Shown here piece after piece: positions 11,400 through 22,331 of a stretch of 64,000 bases of DNA. This DNA is from Sulfuriferula nivalis. GTDB taxonomy: Bacteria > Pseudomonadota > Gammaproteobacteria > Burkholderiales > Sulfuriferulaceae. Positions within the stretch are counted from its first letter, which is position 1, and the number at the start of each line of letters is the position of its first letter. The notes beneath the pieces were generated by a model. It saw only the letters and a list, made by a program, of their open reading frames with translations. It was not told where the DNA came from and did no database searches. Made by a program: the position numbers and the translations under genes. The stretch is from the NCBI RefSeq assembly GCF_009937995.1, contig NZ_AP021881.1, forward strand, positions 868,001-932,000, given 5' to 3'.

Positions 11400-11406
11400 G
11401 CGCGAA

Positions 11407-14400
11407 TTAAGGCTCGGTATGGGTCTGAGCCGTGGCGGTTTCCGCATCTGCACGCGGGAATTTAGCCCTGACATAGCGTGACCAGCGATCAAAAGTCAGA
11501 TAGATAACAGGCGTAGTAAACAGCGTTAATACTTGCGAAACCAGCAGTCCACCGACCATGGTAATCCCCAGCGGCTGGCGCAGTTCTGCACCGATGCCGC
11601 CACCCAGCATGAGTGGCAGTGCACTCAGCAATGCTGCCATGGTGGTCATTAATATGGGTCGGAAACGCAGCAGGCAGGCCTGGTAAATAGCATCCCGTGG
11701 CGATAAGCCCTGATGCCGCTCAGCATCCAGCGCAAAGTCTATCATCATGATGGCGTTTTTCTTGACGATACCGATCAGCAAAATAATGCCGATGATGCCG
11801 ATGATGCCCAGATCATTGCCCGAAATAATCAGCGCCAGTAAAGCACCTATGCCAGCAGATGGCAGTGTGGAGAGTATGGTAACAGGGTGTATGTAGCTCT
11901 CATACAACACGCCGAGCACGATATACATGGTGATAATAGCCGCGAGTATCAGCCACAGGGTGTTGCTCAATGACGCCTGAAAAGCCAGTGCCGCGCCCTG
12001 GAAAGTAGTCATGATGCTGATCGGTATGCCGATTTCCTGTTCCGCTGCAACGATGGCTTTCACCGCTGCGCCCAGCGAAGTGTTGGCAGCCAGATTAAAT
12101 GAGATAGTCGCTGCCGAAAATTGGCCAATATGATTGACGACCAGCGGTGCGGTGCGCTCACTGACGCTGGCGATACTGGAAAGTGGAACCTGTCCGCCGC
12201 TGGCCGTGACCACGAAAATGCTGTCGAGAGCGGGTAATCCGGCACTGAATTCAGGTTTGACTTCCATCACCACACGATACTGGCTGGACTGAGTATAAAT
12301 CGTTGAAATCAGCCGCTGGCCAAAAGCGTTGTATAAGGCATTGTCGATGGCTGCTGTGGTGATACCCAGACGCGAAGCCGAATTGCGGTCTATCTGGATA
12401 TAAGCTTGCAAGCCTTGGTTTTGCAGGTTGCTGGCGACATCCGCCAGTTGCGGTAATTGCTGTAACTTGGTCACCAGCTTGGGAACCCAGGTAGCGAGTT
12501 CAGCCGCATTTACATCTTGTACGCTAAATTGGTACTGAGTGCGGCTGATACTGGATTCCAGTGTTAAATCCTGCACTGGCTGCATAAACAGTGTAATGCC
12601 CGGCACATTCTGGTTGAGCTTGGGTTGCAGGCGGCGGATGACTTCTGTGGCACTGACACTGCGCTGATCCTGAGGCTTGAGATTGATGAGGAAACGGCCG
12701 CTGTTCAGGGTGGTATTGGTGCCATCAACGCCTATAAAGGAAGACAGACTGGCAACAGCAGGATCTTGTAATACAGCATCGGCCAGCGCTTGCTGGCGTT
12801 GGGACATGGCTGCAAATGAAATGGATTGCGATGCTTCTGAAATGCCCTGAATAGCGCCTGTATCCTGAGTTGGGAAGAAACCTTTAGGCGTGAAAATATA
12901 GAGGACGACGGTGAGGGCGACCGTACCTGTTGCAACAGCCAGCGTCAGCGTTTGGCGGTTGAGTACCCATTGCAGCGCCTTGCCATACTGCGCAATGACC
13001 GCGTCAAACCACGCGCCGCTGCGGCGGTAGAATGCGCTTTGTTCTGCTTCCGGTGTATGGCGCAATAACTTGGCACACATCATCGGTGTGAGCGTGAGAG
13101 AAATAAAGGCGGATAACAAAATCGCCACTGCCAGGGTGATGGCGAATTCACGGAATAAGCGCCCGACGACATCACTCATAAACAGTAGTGGAATCAGTAC
13201 AGCTATCAGCGAAAACGTCAGCGAAATAATGGTGAAACCGATTTGTTCCGCGCCTTTTAACGCTGCCTGCAGTGGTTTCATGCCTTGCTCAATGTAGCGG
13301 CTGATGTTTTCTATCATCACAATCGCATCATCGACGACGAAACCCGTGGCGATGGTCAGTGCCATCAGGGTCAGGTTGTTAATTGAAAAACCTATTAAAT
13401 ACATGATGCCGAATGTGCCTACCAGCGATAAAGGTACGGCTATACTGGGGATGAAGGTAGCGGGTACGTTGCGCAAAAAAAGGAATATCACCATCACCAC
13501 CAGCACCACTGCCAGCATGAGCTCATGTTCGACATTGGTGACTGAGGCGCGAATGGTGGTGGTGCGGTCAGTCAGTAGTTTGACCTCGATAGCGCCGGGT
13601 AAGGACGCCTGCAAATCAGGTAATATTTTTTTGATTTCATCGACGACTTTAATGACATTGGCGCCAGGCTGGCGTTGAATATTCAGAATAATCGCAGGGG
13701 TTTTGTTAGCCCATGCTGCCAGCCTGATATTTTCCGCATCATCCACCACGTCGGCCACATCTGCAATGCGGATAGGTGCGCCATTTTTATAAGCGATAAT
13801 CAGATTGCGATATTCATCCGCAGATTTGAGCTGGTCGTTGGCATCGATAGTTGAGGCCTGCGTTGCGCCATTGAAACCACCTTTGGCCTGATTGACGTTG
13901 GCATTGCCGATAGCGGTGCGGATATCGTCGAGATTCAAACCCAGTGCCGCAACTGCACGTGGATTAAGTTGCACACGTACAGCAGGGCGCTGCCCACCAG
14001 ACATGCTGACCAGACCAACTCCCGCGACTTGTGAGAGTTTTTGTGCCAGACGGGTATCGATCAGATCATGCACTTGTGGCAAGGGTATGGTTTTGGAAGT
14101 AATTGCCAGGGTCAGTATCGGTGTGTCGGCTGGATTTACTTTGCTGTATATCGGTGGCGATGGCAGATCCGACGGTAATAAATTATTGGCAGCGTTGATT
14201 GCCGCCTGCACTTCCTGTTCGGCGATATCCAGACTCAGATCCAGACTGAATTGCAACGTAATCACCGAAGCCCCACCCGAACTGGTGGAGAGCATCTGAT
14301 TCAGCCCTGGCATTTGCCCGAATTGCCGCTCCAATGGCGCAGTAATCGACGATGTCATCACATCCGGGCTGGCACCTGGATACAAGGTCACGACTTGAAT

Positions 14401-14532
14401 AGTAGGGTAATCAACTTCAGGCAGTGCAGAAAGCGGCAGTTGCTTATAGCCAAGCAGACCCGCCAGCAAAATTGCCAGCATCAGTAAAGTGGTGGCAATA
14501 GGGCGGAGTATGAACGGGCGTGATGGATTCAT
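11407..14532 (-). CDS. mdtB: RND multidrug efflux permease, MdtB-like
   Basis: Inner-membrane RND transporter of 1041 residues, the normal length for MdtB. It begins [20 protein letters not shown], the typical first membrane helix, and carries [16 protein letters not shown] in helix 4 with the paired Asp residues of the proton relay. It is paralogous to the following mdtC gene over its whole length but clearly diverged, so this is an old duplication seen across Proteobacteria. It starts 18 bp after mdtA ends, in one operon with mdtC and the outer-membrane lipoprotein. Confidence 0.95.
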   Translation of the reverse strand: MNPSRPFILRPIATTLLMLAILLAGLLGYKQLPLSALPEVDYPTIQVVTLYPGASPDVMTSSITAPLERQFGQMPGLNQMLSTSSGGASVITLQFSLDLSLDIAEQEVQAAINAANNLLPSDLPSPPIYSKVNPADTPILTLAITSKTIPLPQVHDLIDTRLAQKLSQVAGVGLVSMSGGQRPAVRVQLNPRAVAALGLNLDDIRTAIGNANVNQAKGGFNGATQASTIDANDQLKSADEYRNLIIAYKNGAPIRIADVADVVDDAENIRLAAWANKTPAIILNIQRQPGANVIKVVDEIKKILPDLQASLPGAIEVKLLTDRTTTIRASVTNVEHELMLAVVLVVMVIFLFLRNVPATFIPSIAVPLSLVGTFGIMYLIGFSINNLTLMALTIATGFVVDDAIVMIENISRYIEQGMKPLQAALKGAEQIGFTIISLTFSLIAVLIPLLFMSDVVGRLFREFAITLAVAILLSAFISLTLTPMMCAKLLRHTPEAEQSAFYRRSGAWFDAVIAQYGKALQWVLNRQTLTLAVATGTVALTVVLYIFTPKGFFPTQDTGAIQGISEASQSISFAAMSQRQQALADAVLQDPAVASLSSFIGVDGTNTTLNSGRFLINLKPQDQRSVSATEVIRRLQPKLNQNVPGITLFMQPVQDLTLESSISRTQYQFSVQDVNAAELATWVPKLVTKLQQLPQLADVASNLQNQGLQAYIQIDRNSASRLGITTAAIDNALYNAFGQRLISTIYTQSSQYRVVMEVKPEFSAGLPALDSIFVVTASGGQVPLSSIASVSERTAPLVVNHIGQFSAATISFNLAANTSLGAAVKAIVAAEQEIGIPISIMTTFQGAALAFQASLSNTLWLILAAIITMYIVLGVLYESYIHPVTILSTLPSAGIGALLALIISGNDLGIIGIIGIILLIGIVKKNAIMMIDFALDAERHQGLSPRDAIYQACLLRFRPILMTTMAALLSALPLMLGGGIGAELRQPLGITMVGGLLVSQVLTLFTTPVIYLTFDRWSRYVRAKFPRADAETATAQTHTEP

Positions 14533-14550
14533 GCTGAGGCTATGTGCCGA

Positions 14551-15879
14551 TTATTGTTGTGGTGCAGATTTGTGCGTATTAGTAGTGGCACTCTCTTGGG
14601 TTGTTACACCTGCGTCATCATGTCGCTGATGCTTTTTGTGTCCCTGAGACAGTTTGGCAGAATCTGCCAGTGCACCCGCCGCACTGCGGGTTATCGGCTT
14701 CACTTTGCTGCCATCATGTAATTTATCCACGCCGTCTACAACGACAGTTTCACCTGTTGTGATGCCTTGATTAATGGCGGTGAGCTCGTTTTCTGATGGG
14801 CCAGCAGTGACAGGGCGTATGCTGATAGTGTTGTCTGCTTTGACTATGTAAACAAAATTGCCATTATTGCCACGTTGTATCGCTGCGGTAGGAATGACTA
14901 TCGCGTCGTGACGGGTGTGGAGTAATACGCGGATATTGACGAACTGGTTAGGGAACAGCGCATAGTCGTTATTGGGAAATTTGGCTTTCAGTTTAACCGT
15001 GCCTGTGGTGCTGTCGACGACGTTATCCATGGTGACCAGTTCACCGTCGGCCAGTTTGTTTTGCTGATCTCTATCCCATGCTTCTACGCTCAGCGTTTTG
15101 CCAGCCTGTAGCTGTTTCATGACCGCAGGGATGTTGTCTTCAGGGATGCTGAATACCGAGGTGATCGGCTGAAGCTGGGTAATCACGACGATACCGTTGG
15201 CATCCGAAGCATGGACGATATTGCCCAGATCAACCTGACGCAAACCCAGACGACCACTGATGGGGGCGGTAATATGCGCGTAATCCAATTGCAGTTTGGC
15301 ATTAGCTAGTACACCTTTGTCAGTCTGCACCGTGCCCATATACTGTTTGACCAGTGCGGCTTGCGTATCCACTTGCTGGCTGGCGATAGAGTCTTGTTTG
15401 ATCAGTGTTTGATAGCGTTTCAGGTCTATTTGTGCGGCTTGCAGCAATGCGCTGTCACGTGCTGTCTGACCTTCAGCTTGCGCCAGTGTTGCCTGATAGG
15501 GGCGGGTATCCAGTTCAGCGAGAACAGCGCCGGCTTTGACGACTTGCCCTTCCTTGAAATTGATTTTCATTAATTGACCATCAACCCGACTTTTCACGGT
15601 AGTTGTTGCCTCGGGCGTGACACTGCCTAAACCAGATAAATAAATATGCACATCAGCTGTTTTTGCTTGGGCAACACCTACGGGTGTAGTCGCATTTTTG
15701 CCACCACCTTTGCCGAGCTCGGCGCTGTTGGTTTGCGCTGTTTTAGGTGTGCTATCCCGTCCCCAAATAAAATAAGCTGCTATACCCAATACGATAATAA
15801 GTATCCACCAGCGGCCAAATATGCCCGTGGATTTATGCGGCATGGTTTTATGATGTGTATCAGTATCGTCAGGGGTCAT
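14551..15879 (-). CDS. mdtA: RND efflux periplasmic adaptor, MdtA-like
   Basis: Membrane-fusion protein linking the RND transporter to the outer-membrane channel. 442 residues: a short cytoplasmic N-terminus, one membrane anchor at about 25-42 (WWILIIVLGIAAYFIW), then barrel-sandwich, alpha-hairpin and beta-barrel domains (VKSRVDGQLMKINFKEGQVV; DYAHITAPISGRLGLRQVDLG; FPNQFVNIRV). The C-terminal 45 residues are Lys/His/Thr-rich and probably disordered. First gene of the four-gene efflux operon. No regulator is next to it; the 210-bp upstream gap holds the terminator of the Spy-like gene. Confidence 0.94.
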   Translation of the reverse strand: MTPDDTDTHHKTMPHKSTGIFGRWWILIIVLGIAAYFIWGRDSTPKTAQTNSAELGKGGGKNATTPVGVAQAKTADVHIYLSGLGSVTPEATTTVKSRVDGQLMKINFKEGQVVKAGAVLAELDTRPYQATLAQAEGQTARDSALLQAAQIDLKRYQTLIKQDSIASQQVDTQAALVKQYMGTVQTDKGVLANAKLQLDYAHITAPISGRLGLRQVDLGNIVHASDANGIVVITQLQPITSVFSIPEDNIPAVMKQLQAGKTLSVEAWDRDQQNKLADGELVTMDNVVDSTTGTVKLKAKFPNNDYALFPNQFVNIRVLLHTRHDAIVIPTAAIQRGNNGNFVYIVKADNTISIRPVTAGPSENELTAINQGITTGETVVVDGVDKLHDGSKVKPITRSAAGALADSAKLSQGHKKHQRHDDAGVTTQESATTNTHKSAPQQ

Positions 15880-16046
15880 GTTGGGTCAGTATGCTGAAAT
15901 CAGTTACAGGGATAGTTATTAATCGGCACTCAATCAAGTGCGTATAAGTACATTATGTCAAAACGATAAATGATGCATGAGAATTCTTACAGCTTGATGA
16001 AAACACAGCCTACGTGGCCGTATCACCGCAATTGTACGATAAATTA

Positions 16047-16080
16047 TGCAAGTCTCAGCGTGCGGCATCTGAGACTTGCA
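16047..16080 (-). terminator. hairpin after the Spy/CpxP-like gene
   Basis: A perfect 12-bp inverted repeat (tgcaagtctcag and ctgagacttgca) with a 10-base loop, beginning 10 bp after the stop codon at 16090. On the minus strand it is followed by taatttatc, a weak T-rich tail. It probably ends the chaperone transcript upstream of the mdtA promoter. Confidence 0.7.
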
Positions 16081-16089
16081 CTGGCTTAC

Positions 16090-16602
16090 TTAGTTCTTGG
16101 TGCCGTTTGTCGGGCCATTGCCCATACCAGGTGCGTCACCATGATGACCAAAATGCTCATGCTGTTCATGGCTGAAATGCTGATCCATGATTTTTTGTTG
16201 TTCAGGCGTCAGCACTGCATAGAATTTTTTCAGATTGGCTGATTGCTCGGCCATCCGTTCCTGCATTTTTTTCATGAATTCCATGCGTTGATCCATACGT
16301 TCCGGCGCAGTCATTTTAGCCATGTCCTGCTTGTCTGGATGGTGCATGGCTGATTTGTCAAACATGGATTTTTCCTGGTCAGTAAAGGTTTTCCATGCGC
16401 CTTCCTGTGCAGGGGTAAGTTTGAGTTCGTCGTGCAGTTTGGCTTCGCGCTGTTGCATATGTGCTGCGAACTTGGCGCGTTGTTCTGCGGTTGGTGGTGA
16501 ATAATCGTTGCTAAATGCGACACTGCTATAGCCAACGATGCCCATCGTACTAATACCTATGGCAGCGATACCCATTAATAATTGTTTATTGAGTTTGAAC
16601 AT
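16090..16602 (-). CDS. periplasmic Spy/CpxP-like LTxxQ protein
   Basis: A periplasmic protein of about 171 residues, with a signal peptide (MFKLNKQLLMGIAAIGIST, cleavage near VAFS). It has two LTxxQ motifs, LTPAQ and LTPEQQ, about 70 residues apart, the hallmark of the Spy/CpxP family of ATP-independent periplasmic chaperones and stress modulators. The C-terminal tail is rich in His, Gly and Asn (HEQHEHFGHHGD), a possible metal site. The start at 16602 gives the signal peptide; an upstream in-frame start does not. It lies upstream of mdtABC; in E. coli both spy and mdtABC belong to the BaeR regulon, so the neighbourhood may mean shared envelope-stress control. Confidence 0.88.
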   Translation of the reverse strand: MFKLNKQLLMGIAAIGISTMGIVGYSSVAFSNDYSPPTAEQRAKFAAHMQQREAKLHDELKLTPAQEGAWKTFTDQEKSMFDKSAMHHPDKQDMAKMTAPERMDQRMEFMKKMQERMAEQSANLKKFYAVLTPEQQKIMDQHFSHEQHEHFGHHGDAPGMGNGPTNGTKN

Positions 16603-16773
16603 GATAAATCCTTTCAACGATATGGTGATTGAGCAGAAAACCTGCACAGGATTGATTAAAGCGCACAGTTGTTTCAGCCATCTTTCAAGTTACTGTCAGT
16701 TTGTATCACTTTACCCTATCGCCGAGGCTGATTTGTATCGTAATGTATCGAGCGGGCTAGTTGATGAATTAAG

Positions 16774-18825
16774 TTACAAATCAAGCTGCTGATTATTGAA
16801 ACAAAGCTCCAGCAATTCTCCGATATTGTTCACGGGTGGCGAGCATTGCGTACCCTGACAGATCCAGGCACTGATGTGTGGTAATAGCGGTTTTGCCAGT
16901 GCTGCTGGCAGCCCATCAATTTCGCCTTCCAGCGTGAGGATGAACTTGTCTGGTGCGTAGTGCTGGTATAGCTGGTGACGCCAGTCCTCGCTCAGGCCTG
17001 ACGGGCTGCGCAAGATGATGATTTGCGGTGGTAATAAATGTTCCTGCAAGGTCATCAGCAGGCTGGAAAAGCCGCCGGGATGTCTGGCCAGTGCGGGGTA
17101 ATATAGCTTCAGGGTGCGTTCAGCAGCATCCAGATAATTTACTTCGCCGAGCAGATACCCCAGACGTTGTAGCGCAAAAGCCGCAATGCCGTTACCTGAT
17201 GGCATGGCGTTATCGTGGCCGGGCTTGGGGCGGTGGATGAGCTGTTCGTGATCATGGCTGGTGAAGTAAAAGCCACCTGATTGTTGATCCTCGAATTGTG
17301 CCAGCAGCGTGTCGGCAAGCTCGCGCGCAAATTCCAGATCACTCAGCCGGAATTCTGCCTGTAGTAATTCCAGTAGCGCATCAAGCAGAAATGCATAGTC
17401 GTCAAGATAAGCGTTCAGATGTACCTTATCGTCCTTGGCAGTCGCCAGCAGACGTCCGTTTTGCCACATTTTGCTATGGATGAAATCCACGGCCTGTTGT
17501 GCTGAAGCAATCCAGTCGGGCTGGTTCAGTATGCGTCCTGCATGTGCCATGCCCTTGATCATCAGCGCGTTCCAGCTGACCAGTATTTTTTCATCACGCC
17601 CAGGTCGTATTCGACTGGCACGTGCAGCAAGTAGTTTCTGCTGTGCGCTGGCAAGTAGCTGTTCAGCCTGTATTAACGGCATATCGAGTGCGCTGGCAAT
17701 GCTGTCCAATGGCTGCGATACGACCAGATTCCAGTGTTTGCGCTCAAAATTGGGTGGCTGATCCAGTCCATAATACGGTGCGGCAATCGCGTATTCCTCC
17801 ACGCTTAACAGGCTGGATACTTGCTGCGGTGTCCACACGTAAAACTTGCCTTCTTCGTGTTCGGAGTCCGCATCCAGACTGGAATAATAGCCGCCTTGTG
17901 GCGCCTGCATTTCGCGTATGACCCAGTCAGCTATGCCATGGACTGTGCGCTTAAATAGGGTTTCGTCGGTCAGCACACAGGCATCGGTATACAGCGTCAG
18001 CAGCGGGCCGTTGTCGTACAGCATCTTTTCAAAGTGGGGGATAGCCCAGTGGTCATCCACGCTGTAGCGGCAGAAGCCACCACCTAACTGATCATAAATG
18101 CCACCTTCAGCCATTTTGCGCAGGGTGTGCAGCGCCATGTGCTGCGCGCTGGTATCGCTGTTGCGTGCAGCGTGACGGAGTAAAAACTCCATATCGGTTG
18201 GATGCGGAAATTTGGGCGCTTTGCCGAAACCGCCATAGACACTATCGAATGATTTTTGTAAATCACCACAGGCAGCAACCATGGGTGCGGTGCTGAAGCT
18301 GACCTGACCCTGCGCGCTGGGCAGGGTGGTGTCGAATGCCTGTAACAGCGAAGCATTCTGTGCGGCAATATCCTGCTGGCGAGTGCTATATATATTCACG
18401 ACCTGCTGCATCAGCGAAATAAATCCGGGCAGGTTGTGGCGTGCCTGCTTGGGGAAATAAGTGCCGCCGACGAATGGGGTCTGATCCGGCGTCAGAAATA
18501 GCGTCAGCGGCCAGCCGCCGTTGCGCTGGGTGAGCATGTAATGGGCGGTCTGATAAATTTGGTCGAGGTCAGGGCGCTCTTCGCGATCCACTTTGATATT
18601 GATGAAGTGCTCGTTCATCACTGCCGCGACTTCGGCATCCTCGAACGACTCATGCGCCATGACATGGCACCAGTGGCAGGCAGAGTAGCCGATAGACAGC
18701 AGTATCGGCTTGTTTTGCTCCCGCGCCAGTCGCAGTGCTTCTTCCCCCCACGGATACCAGTCGACCGGATTGTCGGCGTGCTGTTGTAAATACGGGCTGG
18801 TTTCCTGAGCAAGTCGGTTGGTCAT
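16774..18825 (-). CDS. thioredoxin-domain protein, DUF255/YyaL family
   Basis: A 683-residue protein of the YyaL/SPATA20 family. The N-terminal DUF255 thioredoxin-fold domain (about 1-165) carries a CxxC site at Cys50 and Cys53 in [14 protein letters not shown]. The rest is an (alpha/alpha)6 barrel related to glycosyl hydrolase and epimerase folds, with [20 protein letters not shown] and [11 protein letters not shown]. Family members are widespread, but their reaction is not established. No signal peptide, so cytoplasmic. No operon partner is evident: the next gene in the same direction starts 86 bp upstream. Confidence 0.93.
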   Translation of the reverse strand: MTNRLAQETSPYLQQHADNPVDWYPWGEEALRLAREQNKPILLSIGYSACHWCHVMAHESFEDAEVAAVMNEHFINIKVDREERPDLDQIYQTAHYMLTQRNGGWPLTLFLTPDQTPFVGGTYFPKQARHNLPGFISLMQQVVNIYSTRQQDIAAQNASLLQAFDTTLPSAQGQVSFSTAPMVAACGDLQKSFDSVYGGFGKAPKFPHPTDMEFLLRHAARNSDTSAQHMALHTLRKMAEGGIYDQLGGGFCRYSVDDHWAIPHFEKMLYDNGPLLTLYTDACVLTDETLFKRTVHGIADWVIREMQAPQGGYYSSLDADSEHEEGKFYVWTPQQVSSLLSVEEYAIAAPYYGLDQPPNFERKHWNLVVSQPLDSIASALDMPLIQAEQLLASAQQKLLAARASRIRPGRDEKILVSWNALMIKGMAHAGRILNQPDWIASAQQAVDFIHSKMWQNGRLLATAKDDKVHLNAYLDDYAFLLDALLELLQAEFRLSDLEFARELADTLLAQFEDQQSGGFYFTSHDHEQLIHRPKPGHDNAMPSGNGIAAFALQRLGYLLGEVNYLDAAERTLKLYYPALARHPGGFSSLLMTLQEHLLPPQIIILRSPSGLSEDWRHQLYQHYAPDKFILTLEGEIDGLPAALAKPLLPHISAWICQGTQCSPPVNNIGELLELCFNNQQLDL

Positions 18826-18911
18826 GGTAGGCTCGATAATTGGAGATGAAAGGAATACGGTAGCAGTTTTCCCGGATTATTTCAGCAAGTCTTCATGTGG
18901 TTATATCCGGA

Positions 18912-19412
18912 TCAAGGCGCTGACTGCGGGTTGAGTATATGCGTTCCACGTTCGACCCGGTCTTCCAGTTCGCCGATGTATGCCGCCAGTGTGTTTTCCG
19001 ATTGCGCCAGTGCGGTATGGAAATCGGCATCCAGCCGTTCCAGTCTGGCCAGTACATCTGCCTTGGCTTCCGCATCCAGCTCTGCCTGCTGCTTGAGTGA
19101 CATTTCCATGTAGCTGCGCAGTTCGGTGAAACGTGATGCCTCGGCCTGATCCGCCAGTTCGCGATTGGCATGCAGTTCTCGCGTGTGACGGCGGGTGTCG
19201 AGCAGTACCGTGGTCTGCAGATAGAGTATAAATATCAGGAACAAGACTGTGAGCAAGACCAGTAGCCCAAGCATGACCAGCCCCAGTGGCGCTTGCACGC
19301 TGGTGATACCGAGGGAGAGTTCCGTAGGTGTGACGAGGACATTCCAGTTGAGCGCGGCAAAAGCTGAAATGGCAAGCAGGACGATCAATAACAACAAGGT
19401 GCGGATTTTCAT
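18912..19412 (-). CDS. LapA-like (DUF1049) membrane protein with coiled coil
   Basis: A 166-residue inner-membrane protein with two N-terminal membrane helices, about residues 4-25 (a strongly hydrophobic stretch ending in LNWNVLV) and 43-67 (LGLVMLGLLVLLTVLFLIF). A charged C-terminal helix rich in Glu, Ala and Leu follows and probably forms a coiled coil. The layout matches the LapA/DUF1049 family, but the C-terminal part is longer than in E. coli LapA, and no lapB or ihfB is adjacent. Function here not known. Confidence 0.75.
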   Translation of the reverse strand: MKIRTLLLLIVLLAISAFAALNWNVLVTPTELSLGITSVQAPLGLVMLGLLVLLTVLFLIFILYLQTTVLLDTRRHTRELHANRELADQAEASRFTELRSYMEMSLKQQAELDAEAKADVLARLERLDADFHTALAQSENTLAAYIGELEDRVERGTHILNPQSAP

Positions 19413-19567
19413 ACTTGATCCAGTCTGTAGTGAGTGACGATAGAACTAGATGTTACTAGCTAACGTGCGGCAAAGATAATGCAATTTGCCTGATGATGGA
19501 TATGGGTGTCAGGAATGTTCGACTCTGCCTGTTTCTCAAGGGTGAAACTGGTTATATGCCAGCAAGA

Positions 19568-20299
19568 TTAGCCGCGCTGGTAAAGGATGGGGGCTGTTAG
19601 CGCAGACAACGTGATGCACTGCCGACCCTGAGCATCGAAGTTGGCAGGGTTGAGCCACTGCTGGAATGCTGCGTTGAGTGCAGGCCATTCCTGATCGATT
19701 GCGGCATACCATGCGGTATCGCGATTGTGGCCCTTGCTCACGGTAGCTTGGCGGAACACGCCTTCGAATGACAGGCCTAGACGCTGGGCGGCAGCACGTG
19801 AGGGTGCGTTAAGTGCGTTGCATTTCCATTCATAACGCCGGTAGCCCAGCGCAAAGGCTCGCTGCATCAGTAGGTACATGGCTTCGGTAGCGGCGGGGGT
19901 GCGTTGCAATAGTGGTGAATAATTGAGGTGGCCGACTTCGATGGAACCGCTGCTCGGGGTAATGCGCAAATAGCTGGCAACGCCGACAGCGGCTTCGGTG
20001 GCAAGATCGACAATGGCATAAAACTGCGGATCAGAGCTGCTGTAGTTGTGCTCCAGCCAGTTATGGTAGCTGGAAAAATCTGCAAACGGGCCATATGGCA
20101 GATAAGTCCAGTTGCGGCCATCAGCATCGAGCTGGTAGGCGGCAAACAGGCTGTGTGCGTGGCGTGCCGGGTTGAGCGGCTCCAGACGACAAAAGCGCCC
20201 GGTCATGATCTCGTGTGGCGGGTAGGGCGGCGGCTGCCAGTCAGGGACAGCGGCGCCCAGCGGCTGATCTAGATATGGTGAGGTGATGCTGTCAGCCAC
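19568..20299 (-). CDS. GNAT-family acetyltransferase
   Basis: A RimJ/RimL-like N-acetyltransferase of about 244 residues. The conserved core is [22 protein letters not shown] near the start, [30 protein letters not shown] (beta4-alpha3, acetyl-CoA site) and [29 protein letters not shown]. Family members acetylate protein N-termini, amino acids or antibiotics; the substrate is not predictable. The start is uncertain: a GTG at 20299 overlaps the ybjQ stop by 8 bp, and a TTG at 20317 would also work. The overlap suggests translational coupling with ybjQ. Confidence 0.88.
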   Translation of the reverse strand: MADSITSPYLDQPLGAAVPDWQPPPYPPHEIMTGRFCRLEPLNPARHAHSLFAAYQLDADGRNWTYLPYGPFADFSSYHNWLEHNYSSSDPQFYAIVDLATEAAVGVASYLRITPSSGSIEVGHLNYSPLLQRTPAATEAMYLLMQRAFALGYRRYEWKCNALNAPSRAAAQRLGLSFEGVFRQATVSKGHNRDTAWYAAIDQEWPALNAAFQQWLNPANFDAQGRQCITLSALTAPILYQRG

Positions 20300-20633
20300 G
20301 GTTGTGTTCCGGCTCAACGATCACGGCGGTGCCATAGCACAGCACTTCGGTGAGACCGGGCATCAGCTCGGTCGCATCGTAACGCATGCCGATGATGGCG
20401 TTGGCGCCAAGTTGCGTAGCGTGCTGGCACATCAGGTGGTAAGTCTCGGCACGAGCTTGTTCGCACAGGTTGGTATAGATGGTGATATTGCCGCCAAATA
20501 CCGATTGCAGACTGCCGAACAGACTGCCGACGATGGAACGCGAGCGCACCATGATGCCGCGTACTACCCCCAGATTGCGGACTGTGGTGTATCCGGGCAG
20601 CGTCAGTGCTGTGGTAACCATGGAATCTTGCAT
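20292..20633 (-). CDS. YbjQ/UPF0145 family protein
   Basis: A 113-residue cytoplasmic protein of the UPF0145 family, which assembles into pentamers in solved structures and has sometimes been called heavy-metal-binding. Signatures: [16 protein letters not shown] near the start and [14 protein letters not shown] in the C-terminal half. The ATG at 20633 has an excellent ribosome binding site (aaggag, 6 bases before it). The gene overlaps the GNAT gene downstream. No biochemical role is established for the family. Confidence 0.9.
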   Translation of the reverse strand: MQDSMVTTALTLPGYTTVRNLGVVRGIMVRSRSIVGSLFGSLQSVFGGNITIYTNLCEQARAETYHLMCQHATQLGANAIIGMRYDATELMPGLTEVLCYGTAVIVEPEHNRG

Positions 20634-20731
20634 TTGTATCTCCTTGCTTGTTTGATTGCAGACGGTTGCCAGATCGCAGTCTATTTTATACGTTGAAATC
20701 GGAGGGGAGTAATTCCGATTCCGGTATTACG

Positions 20732-21136
20732 CTAGTAACAGCCATTCCCCTGTGCCGACCAGCTTTCAACGATGTTGGCCGCTGAAATCTTGAACAATAC
20801 CTTGCAGAAATATTCGTAACTGGATAATGGCGTGGTTCGTTGTGTTGGTATTGACATCCAGCTGCCACCACCATTGGCACCGGGTACAAACATCGGCTGC
20901 ATGGTTGTATACGAGTTACCACCGCGGGTCACGGACTGGCTGTTGGAATACTCGAATACTTTAGCACCGGTAGAGAGCGTAAAGGAACTGGTGGGCGGGC
21001 CTTTTGCCAGTACCAGATCATCGGCGTTCTTACCGACATATATATCCAGACTCTGGTTAAAGGTGGCTTTACGTTGCTCCATTGAAACGCAACCGGTCAG
21101 CATGGTGAACATCAGAATGGCAATTATCAGGCGCAT
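20732..21136 (-). CDS. small lipoprotein of unknown function
   Basis: About 134 residues from the ATG at 21136, with a lipoprotein signal peptide and lipobox MLTGC, then a mature part with YVGKNADDLVLAKGPPTSS and a Gly/Ser-rich section. Two further upstream starts (ATG 21148, TTG 21166) remain possible; none has a strong ribosome binding site. Two Cys residues near the C-terminus may form a disulfide in the periplasm. Likely anchored in the outer or inner membrane. I do not recognise a named family beyond small lipoproteins with an SmpA/BamE-like GxxxxDLxxxxGPP pattern. Confidence 0.78.
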   Translation of the reverse strand: MRLIIAILMFTMLTGCVSMEQRKATFNQSLDIYVGKNADDLVLAKGPPTSSFTLSTGAKVFEYSNSQSVTRGGNSYTTMQPMFVPGANGGGSWMSIPTQRTTPLSSYEYFCKVLFKISAANIVESWSAQGNGCY

Positions 21137-21216
21137 GGCAGGGCTCATAATGTGTATAGATTGCAAGGCTATCAGTTTTCTCTTGATGGATGTGTATGCT
21201 ACACCTTCAGCGTAAT

Positions 21217-22236
21217 TTAGGTGGAAACGCTAATGCTGATATCAGTAGGTGCGCTGGTGTCTACGGCGGGGATGGTAGTGCTGGCTGTGTCAGCGTCATT
21301 TGCTGCTGCGTTATCCTGTACCGATGCTACTGTCGCAGCTATCTGCTCGATCGGATTGCCAGATTCGCTCAGGGAACGAGCCAGTTCAAGCATTTTGTTT
21401 TCAGTATCTTTTATATCCTTGTTGTGACTGCCTAGCTTGTTTTTGAGCAGAGCAAGCACGGCACGCAGCGATTTTAGCGCATCCTGTAATGCGGCTTTCA
21501 GTTCCTTGTCGGTAGCATTGCCAGTTTGACTGCCAGTGTGGTTGATGCGGCTGAACTCAGCTGCATAAGCAGCCAGAGCATGGCTAGTGTTGCGTGGTGA
21601 TGCAGTTGAAGCAGATGGAGTGCCAGTAGCCATTCCAGTAGTGGCTGTCACCGATGCATCTGTCGTCGTGGTTGTAGATGCATTGGAGCTGGTGGCCGTG
21701 TCAGTTGTCGTGCTTGCAGTTGCTACGGCTGATGTTGATATATCAGTGTTGCTTGCTGTTACGCTGGCGGTGGTTGAATCAGTATTAGCCGCGCCGCCAT
21801 TTTCTGCCAGTAGTTTTCCCAAAGCGGCCAGCTGTTTAGCGATGTCTTTTAGTTGAGCCGCCAGCGCCTTGGCCTGCGCTGGCGTGGCGCCTATTGCCAT
21901 TTGTTTTAGCATATTCAGTATCTGCTTTAGCATGGCTGCCTTTTCAGTAGCCATGCGTTTTGACAAATCTTTGGCCGATGCTGGCATGGCGCGCATTGTA
22001 GCTATGGCGCTCTTCATTGCGTCCAGCTGTTTGGCCTGGTATGCGGTCGTGCTTGCGATGGCTGCGGCAAGGGTGACACTACTGGAGGATATATCTGCCC
22101 CAGCATAGGTGGTCGCCACGCTCGTATTAGCCGTACTCGGCGCCAGGCTGGCCGCACTTGTCTTTTGTAGCTGACTGGCGGCGAGGCTGGAAAAAGTAGC
22201 CTGCAACACAGTCTGGCTGGAAGAATATAGTTTCAT
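21217..22236 (-). CDS. Thr/Ala/Ser-rich protein of unknown function
   Basis: A 339-residue protein with strong composition bias and no signal peptide or membrane helix. Four parts can be seen: a Ser/Ala-rich N-terminus (1-70), an amphipathic Lys/Met/Ala/Leu helix (70-147), a low-complexity Thr/Ser/Ala stretch (150-215), and a Lys/Leu-rich helical segment (about 240-290) before a second Thr/Ala-rich tail. A good ribosome binding site (aagga) precedes the ATG at 22236, and the frame is intact, which supports a real gene. The layout of helices joined by Thr-rich linkers resembles secreted or flagellum-associated proteins, but I recognise no family. Confidence 0.7.
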   Translation of the reverse strand: MKLYSSSQTVLQATFSSLAASQLQKTSAASLAPSTANTSVATTYAGADISSSSVTLAAAIASTTAYQAKQLDAMKSAIATMRAMPASAKDLSKRMATEKAAMLKQILNMLKQMAIGATPAQAKALAAQLKDIAKQLAALGKLLAENGGAANTDSTTASVTASNTDISTSAVATASTTTDTATSSNASTTTTTDASVTATTGMATGTPSASTASPRNTSHALAAYAAEFSRINHTGSQTGNATDKELKAALQDALKSLRAVLALLKNKLGSHNKDIKDTENKMLELARSLSESGNPIEQIAATVASVQDNAAANDADTASTTIPAVDTSAPTDISISVST

Positions 22237-22331
22237 TGGATAGATTCCTTAACCACATATACTTACAACGGCATTTTGGCGAAGGACTTGAGTTTTTATA
22301 TCGGCTGTAACGATTTATGCAATGGTGAAAA

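Noticed and set aside
11400-11492. Upstream extension of mdtC to 11492
   Set aside because: The extra 31 residues overlap mdtB in another frame and do not match any RND N-terminus; the ATG at 11399 does.
8184-14532. Apparent tandem duplication of two large RND genes
   Set aside because: mdtB and mdtC are ancient paralogues that sit together in many Proteobacteria; they are too diverged to be a recent repeat.
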